NCBI GenBank assembly: GCA_017428285.1
Contig: JAFRRE010000011.1
Coordinates: 1 to 28,639, forward strand
Source of the DNA: Bacteroidales bacterium
GTDB taxonomy: Bacteria > Bacteroidota > Bacteroidia > Bacteroidales > F082
Direction: 5' to 3'
DNA: 28,639 nucleotides
Both the position numbers and the translations under genes were made by a program. Below are positions 10,111 to 17,056 of the stretch, piece after piece. The notes beneath the pieces are model-generated. The model did not search any database. It was not told where the DNA came from and saw nothing but the letters and a program-made list of their open reading frames with translations. Position 1 is the stretch's first letter; every line of letters starts with the position of its first letter.

Positions 10111-10848
10111 ATGAAAAAGATATTATTTACATTGCTTTTCGGTTTTATCATTAGTTTTGCGGTCAAAGCGCAAGAAGTGGAAGATATGATTGTCTTTGCC
10201 GAAGACTTGGATAGTTGCAACTTCGTTCGGCCTGATGTGATGCCCAAGGATTTTCAATTGGATTACGCATCCCTATTTTATTACACACGTATTAGTCCAG
10301 TTTTAGATTATCCTGAAGAAGCAAAAAAGAACCATATTCAAGGGAATGTGCTCCTCACTTTCCGTATTACAAAAGATTGCAAATTAACTGATTATAATAT
10401 TTTCAAAGGATTGGGTTATGGCTTGGATGAACTAGTTCTCAAATATGCCCAGTTGATTTCCAATCCATCCGAGGCAGCAGAATATCAAGGAGAAAAGGTG
10501 GATATATTGTATATGATGAGAGTCTCTTGTACTTATGAACCAGCTTGGCCTATCACAATAGCACAGAATTTCAGTCTTGAAAAGTTGCTTGAAGAAGAGG
10601 CTGTTTTAATCGGAAACCATACAAACCCAATCGACTTTGAATGCAAGACACCTTATGTGCGTTTCAAGGTGAAGAGCCGAAACGGCAAAATCGCCAAAGT
10701 GAAATTGGAAAAAAGTTCTGGATTTAAATCTCTTGATGATGAAGCGATTATGGCTCTTTGGAATTTGGAGTATTGGAAAGGTGGTCGCATGGAAAAGGAC
10801 GCTGAATACATAGTCCCTGTTCGATTTGATGCAAATCTAGAAGAATAA
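10111..10848 (+). CDS. Secreted protein with two TonB C-terminal-like domains
   Basis: A 245-residue protein with a signal peptide (KKILFTLLFGFIISFAVKAQ), so probably periplasmic. Two segments resemble the TonB C-terminal fold. The first, about 68-140, is PEEAKKNHIQGNVLLTFRIT followed by ILKxxGYGLDELVLKYAQ-like sequence. The second, about 175-242, contains YVRFKVKSRNGKIAKVKLEK, SSGFKSLDDEAIMAL and YIVPVRFD. Both show the G-x-V-x-(V/L)-x-F-x-(V/I) strand and the LDxxAIxA helix of that domain. There is no membrane anchor or Pro-rich spacer, so it is not a normal energy-transducing TonB. Stand-alone proteins of this kind are common in Bacteroidota and of unknown role. The gene is AT-richer than its neighbours and begins the accessory stretch. 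Confidence 0.75.
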   Translation: MKKILFTLLFGFIISFAVKAQEVEDMIVFAEDLDSCNFVRPDVMPKDFQLDYASLFYYTRISPVLDYPEEAKKNHIQGNVLLTFRITKDCKLTDYNIFKGLGYGLDELVLKYAQLISNPSEAAEYQGEKVDILYMMRVSCTYEPAWPITIAQNFSLEKLLEEEAVLIGNHTNPIDFECKTPYVRFKVKSRNGKIAKVKLEKSSGFKSLDDEAIMALWNLEYWKGGRMEKDAEYIVPVRFDANLEE

Positions 10849-10865
10849 AAGTTTACCCGTTTGGC

Positions 10866-10911
10866 CGGATTTGCAATCCGACTGTTTTGAACCGGCGGAT
10901 TTGTAATCCGC
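10866..10911. repeat. Two REP-type hairpins, CGGATT-AATCCG family
   Basis: CGGATTTGCAATCCG (10866-10880) and GCGGATTTGTAATCCGC (10895-10911) are small palindromes just after the TonB-C-like gene. Five more members of the same family occur up to position 12640, so this is a local cluster of repeated extragenic palindromes. This gap (10849-11198) holds no intact gene, only these repeats and the radA fragment. Confidence 0.8.
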
Positions 10912-10930
10912 ATAGTTTCACTCTCTTATT

Positions 10931-11187
10931 TTCGGATTACAAATCCTTATACTCAAGTCCAGCGGATTGCAAATCCGCTGGAACCCGAGATTTACGAATG
11001 ATTTATGTAAGATTTGTTTCCCTTACCCTACCCAAACAACTCACCCCCCAACTCATACACCGAAGCCACAGGCACAATCTGAATCTTAAACCGCTTGGTA
11101 TCCAAGCCCTTAGCATTATATTTTGAGACAAAATCTTCTCAAAGCCCAATTTATCGGACTCGGCGATACGGGCTTCGATGCGGGTGA
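10931..11187. repeat. Direct repeat, left copy: radA 3' end plus downstream REPs
   Basis: This 257-nt stretch aligns with 12590-12847. By eye there are about 17 substitutions and one 1-nt deletion. It covers the last 53 codons of radA, the intergenic tail, and two hairpins (10933-10946 and 10959-10981; the latter has 10-nt arms CCAGCGGATT and AATCCGCTGG around GCA). Identity is nearly complete from 10955 to about 11063 and lower in the codons further up radA. Confidence 0.92.
11028..11187 (-). pseudogene. radA 3'-terminal fragment (pseudogene)
   Basis: Read on the minus strand, this matches the last 53 codons of the intact radA at 12687, including the final VYELGGELFG and its TAG (11028-11030). 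One base is missing in the codon after EKI, shifting the frame, so it cannot encode the RadA tail. Of 15 substitutions against the live gene, 13 are synonymous and the other two fall in one codon (Ala to Ser). The fragment therefore derives from a functional but diverged radA rather than from decay of a local duplicate. Confidence 0.85.
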
Positions 11188-11198
11188 GATAATGAAAA

Positions 11199-11465
11199 CT
11201 AATTGTCAGACCGTTTTTTCATATCTCGTTTTCGCAACCACTGACGGAAATCTTTAGCCGTCAATCCCATATTGCGCAGATTGTTTCTGATGATGAATTC
11301 GGGTATTGGGTCAATATGCGTCTGGAAAACAACCGGACGCAACATACCCTCTTTTGACCATTTTTCATGCCCAAAGTTGCCTGATTCCACCACTTTGCAA
11401 CCTTGTTCAGCAAGAAAAACCTTGAAATCAGCGATGCTAATATTGCCTATCCGATAAGTATTCAT
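11199..11465 (-). CDS. hicA: HicA-like toxin (mRNA interferase)
   Basis: This 88-residue basic protein shows the small double-stranded-RNA-binding-like fold pattern of HicA/YcfA toxins: an N-terminal helix (IADFKVFLAEQGCKVV), the SGNFGHEKW segment with the expected catalytic H33, a strand RPVVFQTH, and a final helix where the usual Leu-Arg-x-Ile-Leu-Arg-x-(M/A)-G-(L/I)-(T/S) motif appears as IIRNNLRNMGLTAKDF. HicA toxins cut mRNA independently of the ribosome. The ATG overlaps the stop of the upstream hicB by the shared ATGA (11462-11465), giving tight translational coupling with antitoxin made first. Only about 10 nt separate its stop from the end of the radA fragment. Confidence 0.82.
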   Translation of the reverse strand: MNTYRIGNISIADFKVFLAEQGCKVVESGNFGHEKWSKEGMLRPVVFQTHIDPIPEFIIRNNLRNMGLTAKDFRQWLRKRDMKKRSDN

Positions 11466-11827
11466 GCTGAAATCTGGCAGGTCTTGTTGACATTGGTTTT
11501 CTTGAAAGAGTGTGTGACAAGATTGCGAAGTTGCTCATTCATGCCAAGCATGTCCGACAAATCAGGCTCATTACCTTTGGCCTTTCCCACTTTCCACCCA
11601 TGCAAAGCCAAATCAGCACGGAGTGTTCCATTGCGCAACTGTTCAGAAAGATAATCGGAAAGCATGAAATCGAAATCGGCACGGGCACTTTCTTCGGTAA
11701 GGTCATAGCCCGAAAGATCAAGCGAAGGGCAATAGGCAATATAAGTATCGCCTTCCTTGAAGACAAACAACGAAACGCTGATTTCAACGCCATCTTTGCT
11801 AAAACTGATGTAGTTCAGATTCGTCAT
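11462..11827 (-). CDS. hicB: HicB-like antitoxin
   Basis: The 121-residue product starts MTNLNYISFSKDG. The N-terminal half has the HicB partial RNase-H-like pattern: VSLFVFKEGDTYIAYCPSLDLSGYDLTEESARADF, where (Y/V)xAxxPxLxxxGxxxxxEExxAxx is typical. The C-terminal part (about 85-121) is helical and may bind DNA or the toxin; a clear ribbon-helix-helix or HTH is not obvious. The frame extends upstream to 11962, but the ATG at 11827 is chosen because the HicB fold begins there and a -7 box lies at 11847-11854. It overlaps hicA by 4 nt. Confidence 0.82.
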   Translation of the reverse strand: MTNLNYISFSKDGVEISVSLFVFKEGDTYIAYCPSLDLSGYDLTEESARADFDFMLSDYLSEQLRNGTLRADLALHGWKVGKAKGNEPDLSDMLGMNEQLRNLVTHSFKKTNVNKTCQISA

Positions 11828-11846
11828 TGTTTTTTGTTTTATGGCG

Positions 11847-11854
11847 CAAAAATA
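11847..11854 (-). promoter_or_regulatory. Putative hicBA -7 box
   Basis: On the minus strand TATTTTTG matches TAnnTTTG, 19 nt before the hicB ATG. TTG triplets on the minus strand lie 17 and 22 nt upstream and could act as the -33 element. Confidence 0.5.
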
Positions 11855-11929
11855 ACAATAATTCACAATTCCAATACAATTATCCAACCCTTTTTCCGTT
11901 TCAACGACACTAACAAAACACAAATCTAG

Positions 11930-12574
11930 ATGAACGAACCTCAATTTTTTAGTTTTTCTCATGGTAGGGGAAGCCTCTTTTTATTGCCTTGTTTTCGTCA
12001 AGATGAATGGGATGATTTGAAAATCAGGATAGACAAAAATATACCTAAAGGAGAACTCAGATTTATTGTAAATCCAAATTTTGGTAAGAAATTTTGGGAT
12101 GTTGTCATGGCTGGGCAGGGCTTGCTGCTTGCCATCTCAGGAAGGGTGGTTAAATTGTTTCAAGACAACAATATAACTGGTTGCAAATTCTATCCAATAA
12201 CTATCAATGACCATGAAGATTTGAGTTATTATCTACTTACAATAACAGGAAGGTGCGGGGCGTTTGACATCTCAAAATCTAAAGTGATGGAAACCATAGA
12301 ATATCCTGAAAGTGTCATTCAAAACTCTAACATAGTTATTCCTAAAGGCAAGTTTTCTATAATGAAAGGTTTTCATTTTCCTTTGGAAAGTTGGGACGGC
12401 AGTGACTTTTTCACTCCCGAAGGTGGTGGCGGCATCATTGTGACAGAACGCGTAAAAGATCTTCTCAAAAAGCATAAAGTCACCAATGTCGTTTTGGAAA
12501 ATATAAAGGATATGGTATGGAATTCTGGCATTTATCCGGAAAATACCGCTCGAAGGATTTTGCAATCCGAATAG
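11930..12574 (+). CDS. DUF1629/Imm11-like orphan immunity protein
   Basis: A 214-residue cytoplasmic protein without signal or membrane segment. Two features recall the DUF1629 (Imm11) family of predicted immunity proteins of polymorphic toxin systems: WDGSDFFTPEGGGGIIVTERVKDLLKKHKVTNVVLENI (about 161-198), where W-x-G-x-D-(F/I)-F and a following (I/V)VTERxKxLLxxxxxT block are characteristic, and an earlier LLLAISGRVVKLFQDNNITGCKFYPI copy (about 65-90). No cognate toxin is present nearby, so it would be an orphan. It is divergent from hicBA, AT-rich, and its last codons (RILQSE and stop) lie inside a REP palindrome. The call is by motif memory; a plain hypothetical protein is the alternative. 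Confidence 0.6.
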   Translation: MNEPQFFSFSHGRGSLFLLPCFRQDEWDDLKIRIDKNIPKGELRFIVNPNFGKKFWDVVMAGQGLLLAISGRVVKLFQDNNITGCKFYPITINDHEDLSYYLLTITGRCGAFDISKSKVMETIEYPESVIQNSNIVIPKGKFSIMKGFHFPLESWDGSDFFTPEGGGGIIVTERVKDLLKKHKVTNVVLENIKDMVWNSGIYPENTARRILQSE

Positions 12575-12640
12575 TTACGCTTTTTTGTTTTCGGATTACA
12601 AATCCTTATATCCAAGTCCAGCGGATTGCAAATCCGCTGG
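12555..12640. repeat. Three REP-type hairpins at the right end of the island
   Basis: GGATTTTGCAATCC (12555-12568), CGGATTACAAATCC (12592-12605) and the longer hairpin 12618-12640 (arms CCAGCGGATT and AATCCGCTGG around GCA) belong to the same family as the hairpins at 10866-10981. The first overlaps the end of the Imm11-like gene. Confidence 0.85.
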
Positions 12641-12847
12641 AACCCGAGATTTACGAATGATTTATGTAAGATTTGTTTCCCTTACCCTACCCAAACAACT
12701 CACCCCCCAACTCATACACCGATGCCACAGGCACAATCTGAATCTTAAAGCGCTTGGTGTCCAATCCCTTAGCATTGTATTTCGAAACGAAAATCTTCTC
12801 GAAGCCCAATTTGTCTGCTTCGGCGATGCGGGCCTCGATGCGAGTGA
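12590..12847. repeat. Direct repeat, right copy: part of intact radA
   Basis: This is the counterpart of 10931-11187, continuous with the functional radA. Together the two copies flank the hicBA and Imm11-like genes, separated by about 1.4 kb. Confidence 0.92.
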
Positions 12848-14060
12848 CGGCACGGATTTCGCCCGAAAGGCCTACCTCGGCGGCAAAGGCATAACGCGAA
12901 GGAATGGGAATGTCGGCATTCGAGGAAAGCACCGCGGCAATGACAGCCAAATCAATGGCAGGGTCATCCACATGGAGGCCGCCGGCGATGTTTAAGAATA
13001 CATCTTTTATTGAAAGGCGGAAACCAGCTCGCTTCTCCAAGACTGCCAGCAACATGTTCATTCTGCGGATGTCAAAGCCCGTGGCGGAGCGTTGAGGCGT
13101 GCCGTATGCGGCACTGCTCACCAAGGCTTGCGTCTCGATGAGCATGGGGCGTTGGCCTTCCATGGTGGCGGCGATGGCGATACCGCTCACTTCCTCGTCA
13201 CGCTGAGAGAGGAGGATCTCGCTGGGGTTGGTCACCTCGCGAAGCCCCGTGGCGTTCATCTCGAAGATGCCCAACTCAGAGGCCGATCCGAAGCGGTTCT
13301 TGATGGTGCGCAGGATACGGAAACCATAGTGACGGTCGCCCTCAAACTGCAAGACCGTGTCGACGATATGCTCCAGAATCTTCGGTCCTGCGATGCTGCC
13401 ATCCTTGGTGATATGGCCGATGAGGAATACCGGCACCTGATAGGCCTTGGCGATTTTGTTCATCTCGGCAGCGGTCTCACGGATTTGCGAGAGGCTGCCC
13501 GCCGTGGCGTCCACATAGGGTGATTCGAGCGTCTGTATGGAGTCGACAATCACAATGTCGGGCTGCACATTCTTGAAATGCTTCAGGATCTCTTGCGTGT
13601 TGGTTTCGGTGAGAATGAGGCAGTCGGTGTTGTGGATGCCGATGCGCTCTGCCCTCATCTTGATTTGGGTCTGGCTCTCCTCGCCGGAGATGTATAGTAT
13701 CTTTCTGCCAGCAAGTTGCAATGCCGTTTGCAAAAGCAAAGTCGACTTGCCGATGCCAGGTTCACCACCCACGAGGGTCAAAGAGCCAAGCACCAAACCA
13801 CCACCCAAAACGCGGTTGAGTTCCTCATAAGGCAGGATGATACGTTGTTCCTTGGCATTGCCGATCTCATTGATAGGTGTAGGCAAGCTTTTGTCCATCT
13901 CCAAGCCAACGTTTTTCTTCACCGATTTGCTGTCTTTTCCCGTGACGACGGTCTCTTCCACACAGGTGTTCCATGCGCCGCAGGCAGGGCATTTCCCGAA
14001 CCATTTCGGCGACTCATTGCCGCATTCCTTGCAGAAAAAGGCGGTTTTCTCTTTTGTCAT
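12687..14060 (-). CDS. radA: DNA repair protein RadA (Sms)
   Basis: RadA is a hexameric DnaB-like motor that promotes branch migration during recombinational repair. The 457-residue protein has an N-terminal four-Cys zinc finger (C10, C13, C24, C27: FFCKECG...CPACG), the Walker A motif GGEPGIGKST (98-107), Walker B IVIVDSIQT (169-177), the RadA-specific KNRFG motif (254-258), and a C-terminal Lon-protease-like domain (about 275-457) lacking the catalytic Ser-Lys dyad, as expected. It is complete and in frame. Its final 53 codons are duplicated at 11028-11187. An 84-nt palindrome sits directly upstream in its leader. Confidence 0.97.
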   Translation of the reverse strand: MTKEKTAFFCKECGNESPKWFGKCPACGAWNTCVEETVVTGKDSKSVKKNVGLEMDKSLPTPINEIGNAKEQRIILPYEELNRVLGGGLVLGSLTLVGGEPGIGKSTLLLQTALQLAGRKILYISGEESQTQIKMRAERIGIHNTDCLILTETNTQEILKHFKNVQPDIVIVDSIQTLESPYVDATAGSLSQIRETAAEMNKIAKAYQVPVFLIGHITKDGSIAGPKILEHIVDTVLQFEGDRHYGFRILRTIKNRFGSASELGIFEMNATGLREVTNPSEILLSQRDEEVSGIAIAATMEGQRPMLIETQALVSSAAYGTPQRSATGFDIRRMNMLLAVLEKRAGFRLSIKDVFLNIAGGLHVDDPAIDLAVIAAVLSSNADIPIPSRYAFAAEVGLSGEIRAVTRIEARIAEADKLGFEKIFVSKYNAKGLDTKRFKIQIVPVASVYELGGELFG

Positions 14061-14081
14061 AGTGTTTGCCTTAATGACTAG

Positions 14082-14165
14082 CCAAGGTACACAACACCAC
14101 CCTTTACCCTCATTGCGGATGTTCCTCTGCCATGAGGGTAATAGTGTTAGGGTTGTGACCCTTGG
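14082..14165. repeat. 84-nt imperfect palindrome in the radA leader
   Basis: Starting from the outside, CCAAGG pairs with CCTTGG, CACAAC with GTTGTG, and TTACCCTCAT (perfectly) with ATGAGGGTAA; a small inner hairpin GCGGA/TCTGC closes the loop. It begins 22 nt upstream of the radA ATG and lies downstream of a candidate radA -7 box, so it would be transcribed in the 5' leader. Confidence 0.65.
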
Positions 14166-14185
14166 TCCAGTGTCCGTTTATGCTG

Positions 14186-14193
14186 CAAAAATA
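14186..14193 (-). promoter_or_regulatory. Putative radA -7 box
   Basis: On the minus strand TATTTTTG fits TAnnTTTG, about 125 nt upstream of the radA ATG. A -33 TTTG is not evident. If used, the mRNA has a long structured leader. Confidence 0.4.
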
Positions 14194-14234
14194 AGAAAAA
14201 CACCTCGTAAAAGAATAGAGTCCAAGATTTTTCC

Positions 14235-14242
14235 TATTTTTG
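14235..14242 (+). promoter_or_regulatory. Putative -7 box for the anchor-J / CotH gene pair
   Basis: TATTTTTG fits TAnnTTTG, 42 nt before the ATG at 14285. No clear -33 box is seen. Confidence 0.45.
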
Positions 14243-14284
14243 TCCCCAAATCGTAGAATCAACGAAGATAAATCAAGAAGTTGA

Positions 14285-15010
14285 ATGAAAAAACGTCTAC
14301 TCACACTACTTATGGTCATCTTCACTTTGCCGCTCTTCGCGCAGCAGGGCGATGTGGTGCTGTGTGAGGGGTTTTTCAACCCATGGCTCGAAGAGGGCTG
14401 GGACGCGAAAGGCGATGACTGGGTGGTATGGTACATCTCCAACACAACCTTTGCAGGATGCAAGCCTCATGAAATGCAGATGTATCCTGACTTCAACTTT
14501 GAAGGTACGACTCGCTTGGTGACACCTATCGTAGAGTTGGACAAATACGATTTCATCAATTTTCAGTTCAACCATGCCCTTGAAGCCACTCTAGGAGAAA
14601 TCAATGCACAAATCGGTATCGGCATTTCGCAAAACGGCGAAGACTGGGAAAGCATCTGGGAAGACACTTTGGTGGGAAGTATCGCACAAAGCCAATATCT
14701 GCTTACCTTCGACATGGAGGAATGGACTACCAAGTCACCACAGTTTTGCCTTTATTTTAAAGGACACGGAGCTTATGTAACAAGTTGGTATATCGATAAT
14801 ATCATCGTTTTCGCCTCGAAAAAGAACAAATATGGAGGTATTGACGACACCGATGAGAACGGCTTCATTGCCTCAGCGTCGCATATCACTACCTTGAAAG
14901 GTCCCTCTGCTGGAACAATAACGCATTTCTCAAAGATGCGAAAGTCGCGCAGCCGCTATGCCCGTGTGGTTGAAGGCCGACAAAAGAAGTGGTGGCAGTT
15001 CTGGAAGTAA
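14285..15010 (+). CDS. Secreted choice-of-anchor-J / MAM-like protein
   Basis: The 241-residue protein begins with a signal peptide (KKRLLTLLMVIFTLPLFAQ). Residues 20-185 follow the choice-of-anchor-J (cleaved-adhesin-like) jelly-roll pattern: EGFFNPWLEEGWDAKGDDWVVW at the start, RLVTPIVELDKYDFINFQFNHAL in the middle, IGIGISQNGEDWESIWEDTL, and a closing SWYIDNIIVF strand. This fold usually binds carbohydrate or mediates adhesion. After residue 190 there is a low-complexity segment and a strongly basic, Trp-rich end (SRSRYARVVEGRQKKWWQFWK), with no T9SS sorting domain. The CotH-like gene starts 2 nt after its stop, so the two are very likely co-expressed. The fold call is moderate; the function is unknown. 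Confidence 0.75.
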   Translation: MKKRLLTLLMVIFTLPLFAQQGDVVLCEGFFNPWLEEGWDAKGDDWVVWYISNTTFAGCKPHEMQMYPDFNFEGTTRLVTPIVELDKYDFINFQFNHALEATLGEINAQIGIGISQNGEDWESIWEDTLVGSIAQSQYLLTFDMEEWTTKSPQFCLYFKGHGAYVTSWYIDNIIVFASKKNKYGGIDDTDENGFIASASHITTLKGPSAGTITHFSKMRKSRSRYARVVEGRQKKWWQFWK

Positions 15011-15012
15011 AT

Positions 15013-17049
15013 ATGGATATGAAGAAGTACATCATAGCTTTTTTGTTGGTTATCATGTCTTTGGCGGTTAATGCGCAGACCTTCACCGACAGCAACCTGC
15101 CCATCGTGGTCATTGAGACCGATGGTGGTGCCAGTATTCCTGAAGAGCCAAAAATTTTGGCTACGATGAAGATTATCTGGCATCAGGATGGCTCACGCAA
15201 CTATTTGACCGACATCGACAACCTCGAATTCCTTAACTACGACGGGCGCATCGGCATTGAGCGTCGTGGCTATTCCTCGCAGATGGTTTCAGACAAGAAA
15301 CCATACGGTTTGACAACACTCCAAAATGACAATACCTGCAACAATAATGTCAGCCTTTTCGGGATGCCTGCCGAAAACGATTGGATCCTCAACCCTTTGG
15401 CATACGACCAAACGGGGATGCGCGATGTGTTGGCTTACGAGCTATCGAACCAAATCGGCCAATACGCCTCTCGAAGCCAGTATTGCGAAGTGATTCTCAA
15501 CGGCAATTACTGCGGCCTCTATGTCTTCATGGAGAAAATCAAGGTGGACACAAACCGTGTCAACATCGAGAAGATGGACGAGACCTGCAACGAACCGCCT
15601 GAAGTTACTGGAGGCTATATAGTTCAAGCGAACCGTAGTGACAACGACCCCTTGGCATGGACCATGCAGACCTATCAAATGAACTGGTGGTGGCCCGTCA
15701 ATACAGAGTTTATCCACCATTATCCCAAACACGAAAACATCACCAGCACACAGAACGACTATATCCACAATGTGTTTCTCAACCTTGAATCTGTGGCTCA
15801 CAACTATGACACCGGCATAACAACAGGTATTCCTTCGGTCATCGACATCCCTTCTTTCGTCGACTTTATGATCATGGCCGAGTTCACTTCCAATGTCGAT
15901 GTGTATCACCTCAGCACTTTTTTCCATAAGGACCGTTGTGGCAAACTGCGGGCAGGCCCTATTTGGGACTATAACCTTGCTTTCGGATACGACGCTTTTG
16001 GCAACCGAAGCGGCTACGATGTGTGGCAGTTCGACAACCAGGACAACACGGGACCGCGTTTTTGGAAAGACCTGTTCGATACGGATGCGTTTCGCTGCTA
16101 TTTTGCCAAGCGTTGGTTTGAATTGACCGAGGAAGGAATGCCTTTGGACTACAACCTTATCTCTAACCGCATTGACGAGATAGACACATTGATTGCGGAA
16201 GCCATCAGTCGCGACAACCAACGCTGGAGTCAGATGTCGCAACACGCTCAGTATGTGAACGACATGAAGACTTGGCTTCAACAGCGCATTGACTGGCTGA
16301 ACGACCATATTGGCGCTTCACAAGGCTGTTCCGAAGTCGATCTGCCGCCTTTGGTCATCTCAAAGATCCATTACCATCCCCAAGACTGGTGGAGCATTGA
16401 CGGCGACCATCTTGAGTTCATTGAAATCACCAACAATGGTGATGCAGAGGTGGATTTGACAGGCATTTATTTCCGTGAGCTGGGTCTCACTTATCAATTC
16501 CCTGATGGAGCCCATCTTGCTGGTCGACAAGCTGTTATCCTATGTTCCGATTCTTTGTTATTTGGCGAATACTATCAAATTACGCCTTTCGGCCAATATA
16601 TGCGCAAGCTCGACAACAAGTCGGAAAACTTGGTGTTGGCCGATGCTTGGGGCAACATCATCGATCAAGTGCATTACTCCGACAGCTTGCCGTGGCCTAT
16701 GGAAGCCGATGGCAACGGTTCTTACCTCCAACTCAAAGACCTTGGTCTGGACAACAGTCTCGCCGAAAACTGGACCACGGGCGATGACTTGACAGGCGTG
16801 GCGCAACAAGAGTATGCGGCTGAGGTACACGTTTACCCTAATCCCACTTCAGGGGTGGTTTATGTCGAGTTTTCGGAAACTCCTGTTTGTTGCCAAATCT
16901 TGAATCTAATGGGCAATGTGGTTATGGAAACACCCGTTTCAAGTTCTCGTTTTGAACTCGATTTGAGCCTTTTGTCTTCAGGTATGTACCTGATGAAAAT
17001 ACAAATGGCCGACGGGAAGTCGAACTATGGTAAAGTGGTAAAACGCTGA
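15013..17049 (+). CDS. CotH kinase-family protein with lamin-tail domain and T9SS sorting signal
   Basis: This 678-residue protein begins at the ATG at 15013 (MDMKKYIIAFLLV), which starts a normal signal peptide ending near VNAQ; a second ATG at 15019 is equally possible. Residues about 50-430 form a CotH-like kinase domain: GIERRGYSSQ (around residue 85), KKPYGL (95-100), YVFMEKIKVDTNRVNI, and the metal/ATP-site motif GPIWDYNLAFG (315-325). A lamin-tail-like beta domain follows (about 450-545; LEFIEITNNGDAEVDLTGIYF). The C-terminal 72 residues (from VYPNPTSG at 607) are a type A T9SS sorting domain, so the protein is exported to or beyond the surface. CotH proteins can phosphorylate secreted proteins; the adjacent anchor-J protein is a possible partner. 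Activity is inferred. Confidence 0.9.
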   Translation: MDMKKYIIAFLLVIMSLAVNAQTFTDSNLPIVVIETDGGASIPEEPKILATMKIIWHQDGSRNYLTDIDNLEFLNYDGRIGIERRGYSSQMVSDKKPYGLTTLQNDNTCNNNVSLFGMPAENDWILNPLAYDQTGMRDVLAYELSNQIGQYASRSQYCEVILNGNYCGLYVFMEKIKVDTNRVNIEKMDETCNEPPEVTGGYIVQANRSDNDPLAWTMQTYQMNWWWPVNTEFIHHYPKHENITSTQNDYIHNVFLNLESVAHNYDTGITTGIPSVIDIPSFVDFMIMAEFTSNVDVYHLSTFFHKDRCGKLRAGPIWDYNLAFGYDAFGNRSGYDVWQFDNQDNTGPRFWKDLFDTDAFRCYFAKRWFELTEEGMPLDYNLISNRIDEIDTLIAEAISRDNQRWSQMSQHAQYVNDMKTWLQQRIDWLNDHIGASQGCSEVDLPPLVISKIHYHPQDWWSIDGDHLEFIEITNNGDAEVDLTGIYFRELGLTYQFPDGAHLAGRQAVILCSDSLLFGEYYQITPFGQYMRKLDNKSENLVLADAWGNIIDQVHYSDSLPWPMEADGNGSYLQLKDLGLDNSLAENWTTGDDLTGVAQQEYAAEVHVYPNPTSGVVYVEFSETPVCCQILNLMGNVVMETPVSSSRFELDLSLLSSGMYLMKIQMADGKSNYGKVVKR

Positions 17050-17056
17050 TTTTTGG

